Positions 31,778 through 42,702 of a DNA stretch of 64,000 nt are shown in pieces. How positions within the stretch are numbered: the stretch's first letter is position 1; each line of letters opens with the position of its first letter. The position numbers and the translations under genes are program-made. This stretch comes from Aphrocallistes beatrix (taxonomy: Eukaryota > Porifera > Hexactinellida > Sceptrulophora > Aphrocallistidae), in the NCBI GenBank assembly GCA_963281255.1, contig OY725505.1, positions 992,001 through 1,056,000 of the forward strand, read 5' to 3'. The notes under the pieces were generated by a model. The model saw only the letters and a list, made by a program, of their open reading frames with translations, searched no databases and was not told where the DNA came from.

Positions 31778-32855
31778 CATAGCCATAGCCTACTATAATA
31801 AGGCCTCAGAGTAACTTGCGAATTTGGCACTAGGGATGCAGTAGATGGTTGAAGAAATACATGAGCTGCCTTAAATCATTAACAAAGCACAATAGAGCTT
31901 AGGAATGTATTACCAGCATATATAAATATGGTGTCAAAGCACCCACATCCGTTGTTAAAATTTAGACTAGTCATCAAATGATTGCGCATCAGGATATATT
32001 TGGGTCAAATTTAGTGATTTCCAGAGGTCGTTTAAGGGCACTTCTAAGTGTTTTTATTATAAAGTTTTTTGCATAGAACCGAGAAGTAAAGGTGTTAATA
32101 CTAAAAATTTGGAATTTTTTCATGGAATGTTCTTACATTCCAGTGTTGCTATGGAAACGTGTTTTGGTCAGTTGGGGCTATATCTTGAAAACAGCGATAG
32201 CTAGACATTCAAATTTAATCCCATTTGATAGCAAATAGGCTACTTCCTATTAAGCTATAATACAATTTCTATGTCTTAATTCAATAATTTACGAGATATT
32301 AGACAATTTATCATATTGGTCACATTTGTTAATTTGTCGAATATCTCGTAAACCATTGAATTTAGACAAATAAATTATATTATCACTTAATAGGAAGTAG
32401 TATATTCGCTATCAAATGGAATTACATTTGAATGTGTGCTGCAGTTTTCAAGATATAAGCTCAACTGACCAAAACACATTTCCATAGCAACACTGGAATG
32501 TAGCAACATTCCATGAAAAAAGTCCAAATTTTTCGTATTAACCCATTCACATCTCAGTTCTACGCGAAAAGTTTTATAATAATAACGCTTAAAAATGCCT
32601 TTAAACGGCCTCTGAAAATCACCAAATTGGTCACAAATATACCCTATTGCGCAACCATATGGTGACTAATCTAAATTTTAACAACGGATATGGGTACTTT
32701 GACACCATATTTATATATGCTGGTAATACATTCCTAAGCTCTATTGTGCTTTGTTAATGATTTAAGGCAGCTCATGTATTAATTCAACCATCTTCTACTG
32801 CATCCCTAGTCTCAAATTCGCAAGTTACTCTGAGGCCTTATTATAGTAGGCTATG
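31778..32855. mobile_element. Foldback element family B, copy B2 (1078 bp), 7-bp duplication
   Basis: Same design as B1 and only 177 bp from it. Ends begin catagcctactataataagg when read from the right; the left end has a small extra 'catagc' duplication. The 7-bp flank caataag is at 31771-31777 and 32856-32862. Sequence differs from B1 by far more than its own arms differ from each other, so B1 and B2 are separate subfamilies. Confidence 0.9.
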
Positions 32856-32862
32856 CAATAAG

Positions 32863-33499
32863 TATGATGAAGAACTATCAGTTTGGGGGAGGAACTCAGT
32901 AATTAGTGGTTTTACCCAGGGGGGGACATCCGGGGCATTTGCCCCGAGTTTAATTCTGCGAGATTTTGAAGCTGTGCTGTAGATTTTCAATACCATGCTA
33001 ACCAGATTGACACCAATTAAAAGGGCAAAATAACGCGAAGAAATAATGTTGACATGAGATTTTTCATGGATAGGTGGCCAAAATAATACTCAGGTTTGGA
33101 TCCAGGCCTGGATTTCAGGGTGGAAGGGAGGGGCAAAGGGGATCTAAAATATTTTCAGGGGGAGGGGGTAGTAGCCTCCCCTGATGGAGTGGCTACTGTA
33201 GGGTTGGATGGAGCCCGGGATCTCAGAGGGGTGGCAAAGGAGGTCCAAAATATCCCCCCCCTTTGAGGGGGTGGCTAGATGTAACCCTGATAATTAGGCA
33301 AAAGAAAAGATTTGTATATACAAGTAGAACTAGAAATGAGGAAAAAAAAAGGTTTCGAATATAATTAGTATCAATCATAAAATGCCCAATATAATATAAT
33401 AAAAGCTTTTTAATTTCAAAAGTCCTGATATTCCTTATAAATATAGACTTAGGTATTAATAATTCACAAACTGTAGCAAGAAATAAACAAATTAATAAT
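32863..33499. repeat. GC-rich patch with imperfect ~95-bp tandem repeat
   Basis: About 33110-33290 holds two imperfect copies of a unit with 'aggggcaaaggggatctaaa' and 'ggtggcaaaggaggtccaaa', each followed by runs of G or C and 'ggggtggctag'-like text. The rest, up to the GBE1 stop, holds no gene and presumably includes its 3' UTR. Confidence 0.6.
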
Positions 33500-35602
33500 T
33501 CAAACCACTTTTCTCTTCAATACTATACATACGCGTGTTGGAATGTAGAGTTTTAAAATGCTATCACCGTAATGCCAACCTCCTTGATCTTCTAATGAAT
33601 GATAATCCAAACCTTCATCTACACGGCCCAAACCATCATATAAACAGTTATCAGAGCAAAGTACCACTCTATAACTCCCTCTTTCAGAAACTCCGATAGC
33701 GTAATTAGTGAAAGATTTCGACATGTGAAAATTGAATACAAATACGAGTTCACCTCTTTCAAATACTACCATTTTATCATCCTGATGTTTTAAAGTTACA
33801 AATGCAGTTCCTCGTGAAAGCCAGCGAGTAGATTCTTCAAGTCGTAGAATATCTTGCTCGAATTTATAGAGATACTTATACCTTAGCGTGTCATCAGATA
33901 TCAAGTTCATCTGTCTACGAGCATAATGGTAGCTGAATCCATTCCCTTCACGAGGAAAGTCTAGCCACTCTGGATGACCAAATTCATTTCCCAAGAAAGT
34001 CAGGTAGCTCTCCCCTCCTAGACCCATAGTGAAGAGCCGTATCATCATGTGTAAAGCCATGCCACGAGAAATCACAGGAGTTTTCGGGCTTAGAACTGAC
34101 ATGTTCGTATACATTTCAGAATCCATTAACCAGAATGCAATGGTCTTATCGCCTACCAGTGCTTGGTCATGGCTCTCTGCGTACGCGATCGTCTTTTCTT
34201 TGTATCGCCTATTCTCATGTGAATGCACAATCATTCCGATATCCCAATCTTGATCTTTCACTTCTTTTAAAAGTTTGATCCACAAATCAGGTATTGCCAT
34301 TGCAAGTCTGTAATCAAACCCATAGCCCCCTTCATTTACAGGCCGACACAGTGAAGGCATGCCAGATACGTCTTCAGCGACAGTTATTGCATTAGGGTAC
34401 ATGCTGTGAATTACATGGTTCGCTAGCATGAGATAAATGCTTCCTTCTAGATCTGTGTGGTGTCCAAAGTACTCAACATAATCTCCTGAGAATGTCCAGT
34501 AGTTGCCGTGATGATGATAAAGCATAGAGGTGACACCATCAAATCGAAAGCCATCAAAGTGAAATTCATCAAGAAACCAGCGTAGATTTGATAGCAATAA
34601 CCGCAGCACCTCCATTTCATTGTAATTGAAAAGTTTGGTATCCCAGTGTTCATGTTCCCCCCGCTCACCTTCATGGAAGTAGCAGCCAGATGTCCCATTG
34701 AACATATTCAATCCATCTACTATGTTCTTGCTAGAATGTGAATGAACTATGTCGAGCAGAACGATCAATTGAATTTCATGTGCTCTGTCTATCAGCTGCT
34801 TGAGTTCTTCAGGAGAGCCATATCTGCTACTTGTCGCGTACAGATTAGTAACTTGGTATCCAAAACTAGCATAATATGCATGTTCTTGTATAGCCATTAG
34901 CTGTATACAATTATATCCAGTATCACGAACATACGGTAATACATGCTGTGTAAAGTGTGAATAAGAGCTTATTTCACCTTTCCATGAAGATATGCCGACA
35001 TGACATTCATATATCCTGAGGGCGTGGGGGTTAGGGGGCGCAGGATGCTGCCATATGTGAGGATGTGGAGGGTCCCAATATATACTTTCAAACGCAATAT
35101 GATCTGAATCCTGGATTAGGTATTTAGCCCATGGAGAAACACGGTATATCCAACTGTTGTCAGCGAGCTTGATGGCTAACTTATACTTCTCCCTGTGTTG
35201 AATTGCAGCATGCCCATTACTTTTTGGTGGAACTGAAGTTGACCATTGGCCAAATCCATTACAAACCATTGGATTAGCATGAGGATCCCATCCATTGAAG
35301 TCTCCAACTAAACTAACGGCTGAAACGTATGGCACCCACTCTTTACATGATAAAATGTTGGAATCAGAACTTCTTTTCAATCCAAAATCTTTGTAACTCA
35401 AGGAAAATTTGTCAAGACCGCCAAAGATATCCGATTCAATTCGATCAAATAGTCCTCTAAAAAGTGAATAACGATAGCAAATCTGGTGTCTATAAGGTTT
35501 TAGTAGATTGTCTATGGCAAACATCTCATCCAATAAAGGCGGGGGATCAGATAATGCAGAATCTTCATCGATATTCCTAAAATCTGCTGTTAACTCTAGC
35601 AT
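33500..35602 (-). CDS. GBE1: 1,4-alpha-glucan (glycogen) branching enzyme
   Basis: A 700-residue GH13 enzyme matching animal GBE1 length (about 700). It cuts alpha-1,4 glucan chains and rejoins them by alpha-1,6 links, making branch points in cytosolic glycogen. A CBM48 module lies at about 85-175 (VSLVGDFNGWDPHANPM). The catalytic barrel has the four GH13 blocks: LLDIVHSHSS (282-291), DGFRFDGVTSMLYHHHG (350-366, nucleophile D355), VAEDVSG (408-414, acid/base E410) and AYAESHDQ (473-480, D479). The C-terminal beta domain ends CIVLKRKVV. Single exon with no internal stop; every key residue is present. An acceptor-like 'tctatttgtattaaag' lies just before the ATG. Confidence 0.97.
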   Translation of the reverse strand: MLELTADFRNIDEDSALSDPPPLLDEMFAIDNLLKPYRHQICYRYSLFRGLFDRIESDIFGGLDKFSLSYKDFGLKRSSDSNILSCKEWVPYVSAVSLVGDFNGWDPHANPMVCNGFGQWSTSVPPKSNGHAAIQHREKYKLAIKLADNSWIYRVSPWAKYLIQDSDHIAFESIYWDPPHPHIWQHPAPPNPHALRIYECHVGISSWKGEISSYSHFTQHVLPYVRDTGYNCIQLMAIQEHAYYASFGYQVTNLYATSSRYGSPEELKQLIDRAHEIQLIVLLDIVHSHSSKNIVDGLNMFNGTSGCYFHEGERGEHEHWDTKLFNYNEMEVLRLLLSNLRWFLDEFHFDGFRFDGVTSMLYHHHGNYWTFSGDYVEYFGHHTDLEGSIYLMLANHVIHSMYPNAITVAEDVSGMPSLCRPVNEGGYGFDYRLAMAIPDLWIKLLKEVKDQDWDIGMIVHSHENRRYKEKTIAYAESHDQALVGDKTIAFWLMDSEMYTNMSVLSPKTPVISRGMALHMMIRLFTMGLGGESYLTFLGNEFGHPEWLDFPREGNGFSYHYARRQMNLISDDTLRYKYLYKFEQDILRLEESTRWLSRGTAFVTLKHQDDKMVVFERGELVFVFNFHMSKSFTNYAIGVSERGSYRVVLCSDNCLYDGLGRVDEGLDYHSLEDQGGWHYGDSILKLYIPTRVCIVLKRKVV

Positions 35603-35874
35603 AATTCTTTAATACAAATAGAGATATTCTTGCTAATTAAATTGGAGAGGGTAAGAAGTACTATAGGAAGACTCAGGGATTCACGAAATGCCCTCCAACT
35701 AATGAGCTTTTCCATGATATAACGAAGGGCAGTATATTTCCTGAGCGGAATTCTAGATACTTAATTTCAGGTATGGGATTGGTCTAGATACGTGATTCCC
35801 GGAACGGAACGGGATCGTAGGCGAAAATCTAGATGCTTTGTTTCCAGAAAGGGACGAGCTTAATCTTATGGTTA

Positions 35875-36064
35875 TATTTCCATGATGAGCTGACATTTTT
35901 GTCTGAACTTAGTGGAGCTATAGCCAAAAGACAAGTCAAGAATCAGCTTTCTATGCCTGGCAGTTTTCCAATCAAATCGTAACATAAAAAAATTTAGTAT
36001 TAGCTTCTATGTATGGGAACAATTTCGTTCCTGGAGACTTGTCCCAATTAAGCGGAGTTGACTG
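35875..36064 (+). repeat. Family A fragment joined to half a pogo-like MITE
   Basis: 35875-35990 matches the tail half of family A ('gaacttagtggagctatagc', 'atcagctttctatgcctggc'). From about 35993 it switches to the right half of a subfamily-2 pogo-like MITE ('attagcttctatgtatggga', then 'aattaagcggagttgactgt'). The left half of the MITE is gone. Confidence 0.7.
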
Positions 36065-36068
36065 TATA

Positions 36069-36814
36069 CAGGGTGGCCCATAGGTTCTGTCCCAAGCTTA
36101 TTTAGGTATAAAAATTTTTATACTCAAACAATCTTAGTTATTATGGTCTTTAGAGATTGTAATTCGAATATTCTCAATGACTTTAAAATATTTTTCGAGT
36201 TAAGACCTCGAACTGTGTTTTGTGGAGAAAATATGTGTCCTGGCACGCAGCGAAAATCGAGAATCAAGGCCACTGCTTCTGTAAAAAATGTTTCTATAAT
36301 CGATTTTTCATGACGATTTAGCACCATATACCTTTCATTCACCATGGAAATATTTCACAAATCCATTGAATTCATTATCAGAAACGAGATAAAGTTATTA
36401 TTTCACGAGTTCAAATTAGGTACATTTTGCAAAATTACCCAAAATGGCACATTACCAAAAATTCTGATCCAAATGGTTCTCAATATATACTGATCCAAAC
36501 GTACTATATTTCTACAAATTTAGAGTGTTCAAGGAAAATGTGAGAGCTAATTTGTCCTAGAATTTGAAGACTCGAGAAGGATAATTTGAAAAGCAGTGGG
36601 CCCTGATTCTCGTTTTTCACTGCGTGTCAGGACACATTTTTCTCCACAAAACTCACCAAACAAAACACAGTTCGAAGTCTTAGACTCCAGAAATCTTTTA
36701 AAGTCATTGAGAATATTCGAATTACAATCACTAAAGACCATCATAACTAAGATTGTTTGAGTATTAAAAAATTATACCTAATGAAGCTTGGGACAGAACT
36801 TATGGGCCACCCTG
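36069..36814. mobile_element. Tc1/mariner-type foldback MITE, copy E2 (746 bp)
   Basis: Ends cagggtggcccataggttct and, from the right, cagggtggcccataagttct; TA at 36067-36068 and 36815-36816. Its arms of about 290 bp ('tggtctttagagattgtaat', 'cgaactgtgttttgtggaga') match E1. Cleaner ends than E1, so likely younger. Confidence 0.9.
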
Positions 36815-36820
36815 TATATA

Positions 36821-36855
<35 letters not shown>
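36815..36855. repeat. (TA)n microsatellite
   Basis: About 40 bases of nearly pure TA between elements E2 and J. TA-targeting elements would insert readily here. Confidence 0.9.
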
Positions 36856-36858
<3 letters not shown>

Positions 36859-39218
36859 TACCTGAACAAAAGTATTCGATCACCACAGATATCTTCATAC
36901 AAATAGTATTAACATGGGTCTATTCATAAAGGAATATGTCCTCAAACTGAATGGAATACGTACTTTATTTTTGATTCAAATTCGTAAACTACACATTCTA
37001 ATTACTCATAATTGATAGCCTCAACTTAATTACTAATTCCAAGTTAAGGATACCGCCCGTGAAAAATCCATAGGTTTGGCTTACAGCATATATCAAGAAT
37101 AGAGATATATAAGATGTTAAGCGTGGGCAGGTAGTGCAATTAAAAAATATTGAGACATGCCAAACAGTTTTTGGTTCGCATTTCTAGTTTTTGAGTTACA
37201 GTGTCTCAAAGTCGGTTTTTTCCGTTTTTCCCTAGCACATCTTAATGGTAAGCCCTCCTCCACTCTGTGATTTTTTTGAAACACATGTTTGGATCAAATG
37301 CTTCGAAAATTTATTCATATATAGTCTATAAAATTTGCAATCGCATAGAACCAAAAGAAAGTTAAAATAAACAAAATTGTTAATTTTATAGGGGTTTGAA
37401 AAAAATTGCCAAAATACGGCAAAAAAAGCCCGATTTTCTTTGGAAATCAGCAATAAAAAGATATCGAAAATCGAGTGGTCCTACGCTCATCGCCTAATGA
37501 TATGGAACAACTCCTGAAATTTTCAAACCTCTGTCTCACAGCAATTTTGAGTTAAAATTTTTGAAAGACGGTCAATTTTGGAATTTTAAAGTCCCGAGAT
37601 ATAGGGATTTGAAGTTTTGATGTTAAGAACGATGTAAAATGAGCTATTAACGATAAATAAAAGCATCCATGGGCATTTAATCGCATGTATACTAATGAAT
37701 TAGATGTATTCCAACAGATTTTGGTGAAAATAGCAAAATTATACTGAAAATTCACAAATTACCTTGAGGCCTCTAACCCCGAATATTTTGAACCAATTAG
37801 GGAATATAATTCATATTCCTTGCACTACAAAGTATAATTCATCGGTTTAGAATGAATAAAGAGCTTCTAAAAAGTATATTAGGAAATAGAGCGAGAGTCT
37901 ACGACTTTTAGTTTTCAAGTTAGGATTTTCGAAAAATGCTACGTCATCACGTGATAAAAATTTAAAACTTAGCATTCCACTACATGTAGTACACTTATTA
38001 TTTAAGAATCAGATATATACCGTCTTGAAAAGTATATTAGGAATTGAGAGCTAAGAATTTGGGTGTATATTTCCTGAGATATGGAGGAATCTGTTTTTGG
38101 ACTATAAATGGGGGGCTTTGACCGAATTTTGGAGATAAATGCTTTGAACTTCCAAAATGATCATGTTGAGTGCTTCAAAATTTCTGTATACATTGCTAGT
38201 TACCATTGCATTGTTTTTTGAGTATAAAAGCTACTTTTGGGAACTTATTTCATGACAAGATTCGCCATTTTCTAATATATTCTAAGTTCTCTATAGAATT
38301 TGTATTACAATAAAATCGATGATAAGTCAAGAAATATTTACTTTTTGACAAAGAGATGTTTGAGGAACCTACATATTATCATATATATCCTTTCATTTAA
38401 GATAATAATAGATTATATATCTTCAATAGTTTTTAAGCATTGACATCGAGCACTTTCAGGGCCATAGGGAGGTTTGATGTCCGAACTTTATCTACAATAT
38501 ACTATAACTTACGAACTAATGGTCGGATCTGAACAAATTTTTTAAAAAAATGTTCAGAATTCTTTTCGTTACACAATAGCTAATATCACAACGGCCATTT
38601 CCAGAGCATTTTTGAAATGAAGTCCCTCATGAAGATATTTTTGATTGGATTTTAAGTGCCTCTTTTTCTAAATTCATCTGTTTTATAATATTTAAAGGGG
38701 CCAAAACCATTTTGAGGTTCATATAATTGAAAAAATATCAGCTAAGTTAGAAAATAATTGATGAATGCGCCGCAAAACCACGAATAACTTCCCGATTTTT
38801 AGTACGACTGAGCTTTAGGTGCTCAGTTCTAGAATATCAATATAAATACCGTCCAACAAGTACGATTAGATGATAGACTACTCAATAATCCGATGGAATT
38901 AGCAATAAAAAAATTCACCATTTTTTTAAATGTCAGGCGATGTTTTTCGATGGCGGTATCCTTAATAAATATCAACACTTGATACTTGATGCTACTTGTC
39001 CCAAGTCACAGCCATTATAGATTATAACGTGGCACAAAGTGGCAGAGGTCAATGATCTTCTACAAAAGAATAAGTAATTGAGTTGAGACTCTCAATTATG
39101 AGTAATAAGAATGTGTAGACTACAAATTTGAAATAAAAAAATTTACACAAAGTATGATTATTTTCTGTTTGAATAAATGTCTTTTTTGAATAGATCCAAT
39201 TTAATACAATGTATTTGT
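36856..39218. mobile_element. Tc1-like inverted-repeat element J, interrupted
   Basis: Left end cagtacctgaacaaaagtat after TA. Left segment 36856-37043 and right segment 38966-39200 are partly reverse complementary ('aaactacacattctaattac' against 'gtagtctacacattcttatt'). Element L sits between them at a TTAA. The right terminus is lost where repeat A5 begins. Related Tc1-type ends occur at 51591 and 52911. Confidence 0.65.
37048..38961. mobile_element. TTAA-type element L (1914 bp) inside J
   Basis: Ends are the inverted 10-mer ggataccgcc, with 'gaaaaa' a few bases further in on both sides. TTAA flanks lie at 37044-37047 and 38962-38965. TTAA duplications are known for piggyBac and Kolobok; the ends are not the usual piggyBac ccc/ccy start, so Kolobok-like is my guess. 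No credible transposase; the interior is AT-rich. Confidence 0.78.
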
Positions 39219-39223
39219 ATTCA

Positions 39224-39729
39224 CAAGCGCGCTTCGCTTGCTTGCGCTGCGCGGCTGGCGAACACTGTATTCGCCGGAGGATCCGTTCGGGCGCCAGTGT
39301 TCACATTGATTAATTATAAGGGCAATGACATCTCTAAATATGTCTGTCTTACTGCTAAAATCGATATCACTAAAAATCACAAAATTTTTTATGCGTAATG
39401 ATGACGTCATAACAGAGTGATGAGTCATCCTTTTTGATGATAGTTGTATCATATGAGATATATTGATATACACATTCTATTAAAATTTCAGCCTTCTATC
39501 ACTTAAAACGGCTGAGTTATGGTTGAAAAACTGAAATTTCTAATTATAAAAAAGGTGACAATGACGTCATAATTCCATGATGAGTAGATATTTTCGTCTG
39601 AGGTCATAACTTAGTGGAGCCATCGCCAAAAGACACCCAAAATCCAAAAATTAGCATTCTGTGCATTGCAGTTTCTTCAATCAATTCGTTACATATATAT
39701 ACGAGTATATAGATAGATAGATATATACA
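39224..39729 (+). mobile_element. Repeat family A, copy A5
   Basis: Head caagcgcgcttcgcttgctt, hairpin 'ggcgaacactgtattcgcc', body with 'gatgacgtcataacagagtg', then 'cttcaatcaattcgttacat' and a TA/GATA-rich tail. It truncates the right end of element J. Confidence 0.85.
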
Positions 39730-39786
39730 AGCGAGCAGGGCCTCTGAGAGAATCAGAGAGGCCCGGGCCACTGCTATAATTTAGAC

Positions 39787-39963
39787 CAGGGCTGTCCAAC
39801 TATATTTACTTCGGGCCGCAACTGCTTCATACCATTTAGTGGCGGACCGCAATACAGGGGCGTGCACTCGGGATGGGTATGGATTGAGGCATTTTGGACG
39901 CAACGCGGGCCACAACGCGGGCCGCACAAAGCAAGGCCGCGGGCCGCCTGTTGGACAGCGCTG
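39787..39963. mobile_element. hAT MITE (177 bp), exact 8-bp duplication
   Basis: Ends cagggctgtccaac and, from the right, cagcgctgtccaac. The 8-bp flank atttagac occurs at 39779-39786 and 39964-39971. The interior repeats 'gcgggccgc', strongly GC-rich against its surroundings. Confidence 0.93.
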
Positions 39964-40050
39964 ATTTAGACTACAATTCCAATAAATGAAAACGTGAGAA
40001 GTGATAAATATTATACAATGATAGAAGTGTAATTATATGAATACAAACGA

Positions 40051-40262
40051 GCTTTAATGATAAATGCTTTTCCAGCCTTTTTCTGTCCGAATGCATCGAT
40101 TAATAAGATAAAATCTAATCTTCGTACAATATCATAATTGATATTAAGCATGGCACGCCCATTTAAACTCCCTTGTCCCATAGTTGAACGGTGATAATTT
40201 TTAACTTAGTTTAAAATATTGAAGGTGCGTTCCCCTGAAGTCAATGATGCAGGCAAACTAAC
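40051..40262 (-). pseudogene. hAT transposase dimerisation-domain remnant
   Basis: Minus-strand frame reads PASLTSGERTFNIL, then after a stop NYHRSTMGQGSLNGRAMLNI and LDFILLIDAFGQKKAGKAF. This is the order of the hAT C-terminal dimerisation domain (the ER-F block, RSTMG..RL.GLAML, then a hydrophobic helix). It has an in-frame stop and no N-terminal part. It may be the tail of a hAT parent cut by the MULE-like element on its right. Confidence 0.72.
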
Positions 40263-40359
40263 AAAATTCGTAGTGCAATTATGGTATTTGGAAACATTGC
40301 AGATAGCTCAAGTTGGAGTATTTCTTGGAGCAATCCCTTTGGATTGCAACCCGTATAAT

Positions 40360-41940
40360 GGACGCAGGAATTTGACCTAAATAATGCAAGAATTTGACCT
40401 AAATATTGCGAGTATGAATCTTACCTAAATAAATTTGGGAAATAGGAAATGACCTAAATTCGGAATAGGAATTTGACCTAATAGTCAGGTCAATATGATG
40501 TATGATCCCAAAATAATTGCAAGAAATTGTTTTATTGCATTTTTCCGTAGTATCATGTCTTAAGAGTGACATACTAAAAGTTTACCGGAATCAGACTATC
40601 CGAAAGTGGATTGGTACGACTCTGTCGTTGACCCAGGACTATACAAATCGCCGGTTTTGAAAACGGATATTTAAACTTTCAAATGATTGCAGATCATTTT
40701 CATTTCGTGCTCAGCATCAAATTTCCGACAATTTGATATATATATTGACTATATTTTGGGCAAATATTTTCTGGGCCTCCCTAGCAACGGCCTGGAATGT
40801 GAAAATTCCGATCTCCAAATTTGGTAGAAACCATATCGAGTGACCCCTTGTTTTTCTCGGCTATGCTTGCTGAGTACGAATTTCTTTATATAAATTGTCT
40901 AAATGTTAGTTTTAAAATATTATTACTTACGGCTGGTGGCATAAGTGTATTTTTAATGGGAAAAACTCATAAATTTGACTCTTTTAACACCTATGAAATG
41001 AGGATTTCGTCTTACAAAGCTGTGCTAGTGTTTTCTGCAGCAATCCAAGACCCAGTTGAGAAGGAAATAAAATTTTAAATTTTATTTGTTTCCATTAATA
41101 ATACATTTATGCCACCAGCCGTAGGTAATAATATTTTAAAACTAACATTTAGACTATTTACTATATAAAGAAATTCGTACTCAGCAAGCATAGCTGAGAA
41201 AAACAAGGGGTCACTCGATATGATTTCTACCAAATTTGGAGATCGGAATTTTCACATTCCAGGCCGTTGCTAGGGAGGCCCAGAAAATATTTGCCCAAAA
41301 TATAGTCAATATATATATCAAATTGTCGGAAATTTGATGCTGAGCACGAATATGATAATAAAAATGATCTGCATTTGAAAGTTTAATTATCCGTTTTCAA
41401 AACCGGCGATTTGTATAGCCCAGGGTCAACGACGGAGTCGTACCAATCCACTTTCGGTAAACTTTTAGCATGTCACTCTTAAGACATGATACTACGGAAA
41501 AATGCAATAAAACAATTTCTTGCAATTATTTTGGGGTTAGGACAATTTGCATCCTATTTTGACCCGACTATAAAGAAATTTCTGAGGTAAGAATTTGACC
41601 TAAAAACGAAATAGGGATTTGACTCAAAGAAATGTGGCAAGTAGGAAAATGACCTAAAACCTTCGAATTAAGAATAAGACCTAAAACTGCTAAGTAGGAT
41701 TAAGACCTGAAATGCCACCCTTACTAATAAAAATGCAACTTTCACATCAATTGAACACTATTTCAAACCTAAAATGCTTACTTTCTCTCTCTCCCTCCAA
41801 TTTTAGGCCTTATTCCTACTTCACACGTTTTAGATCTTAGTCCTATATCGATATTAGGTCATTTTCCTACTTTGGAAATTTCCTTAGGTTCAGTTTTAGG
41901 TAAAATTCCGAATTGATTTTATGCCAAATTCTGCATTCCC
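40360..41940. mobile_element. Foldback element R (1581 bp) with 9-bp duplication
   Basis: The 9-mer ccgtataat flanks it at 40351-40359 and 41941-41949. Ends start with G and match after small gaps (ggacgcaggaatttgaccta; from the right gggaatgcagaatttggcat). Arms of about 450 bp pair around a centre near 41030 ('cggctggtggcataagtgta' against 'tacatttatgccaccagccg'). Both subterminal regions carry a degenerate array of 'gacctaaa'/'tttaggtc', about a dozen copies. Nine-base duplications and G-starting ends fit Mutator-like elements. No transposase. Confidence 0.8.
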
Positions 41941-42204
41941 CCGTATAATATCTAATAAAGTATGTATAAGTTGGTTCAATATAATCAAATAGTACTGTGT
42001 TTTAACACATGTTAAAAATACAGTTACTGTTATGGGTTAACAATAACACTACATAACCCAAATATTGTAAAATATAATATATAATTACTTATTATCATGA
42101 ACCCTGTCTATTTTTGCAAGACCTTGGAGGGTGAGGAGGCCCCCATAGAGCTGGAGGCCCGGGACAAATGGCCCTGATGGCCCCCCTTCTCAAATGGCCT
42201 GCAA

Positions 42205-42702
42205 CCGAGCTTTGCTTGCTTGCGCTGCGCGGCTGGCAGACACTTTGTGTCCGCTGGAAGCGCCTAAGGTAACATTGATTAATTATAAAGGAGATAATAT
42301 CTCTAAATACGTCTGTCCTACTGCTATAATCGATATCGAACGAAAAATCACCAAATTTGTCAATTTTAAAAATTTTGATGTGTAATGATGATGTCATAAC
42401 AGAGTGATGAGTCATCATTTTTTGATGATAATTGTATCATATGTGAGATATATTAATATACATATTCTATTAAGATTTCAGCCTTCTATCACTTAAAACG
42501 GCTGAGTTATGGTTGAAAAACTGAAATTGCAAATTATAAAAGGTGACAATGACGTCATATTTCCATGATGAGTCGAAATTTTCTTCTGAGTTCTGAACTT
42601 AGTGGAGCCATAGCCAAAAGACTCCCACATGCCACAAATCAGCTTTCTGGGCCTGGCAGTTTTTCAATCAATTCGTTACAGATATATAGATATAGTATAT
42701 AC
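42205..42702 (+). mobile_element. Repeat family A, copy A6, tail split by foldback C1
   Basis: Head 'gctttgcttgcttgcgctgc', hairpin around 'ggcagacactttgtgtccgc', body to 'caatcaattcgttacagata'. The tail 'ctataatcgagttttaatag' reappears at about 46176-46195, beyond the C1 insertion. Confidence 0.8.

Noticed and set aside
34029..34253. Plus-strand frame opposite GBE1
   Set aside because: Antisense of the conserved GH13 barrel; no independent support.
40821..41078. 85-codon frame at the centre of element R
   Set aside because: It spans the pairing centre of a foldback and resembles nothing; best seen as non-coding.
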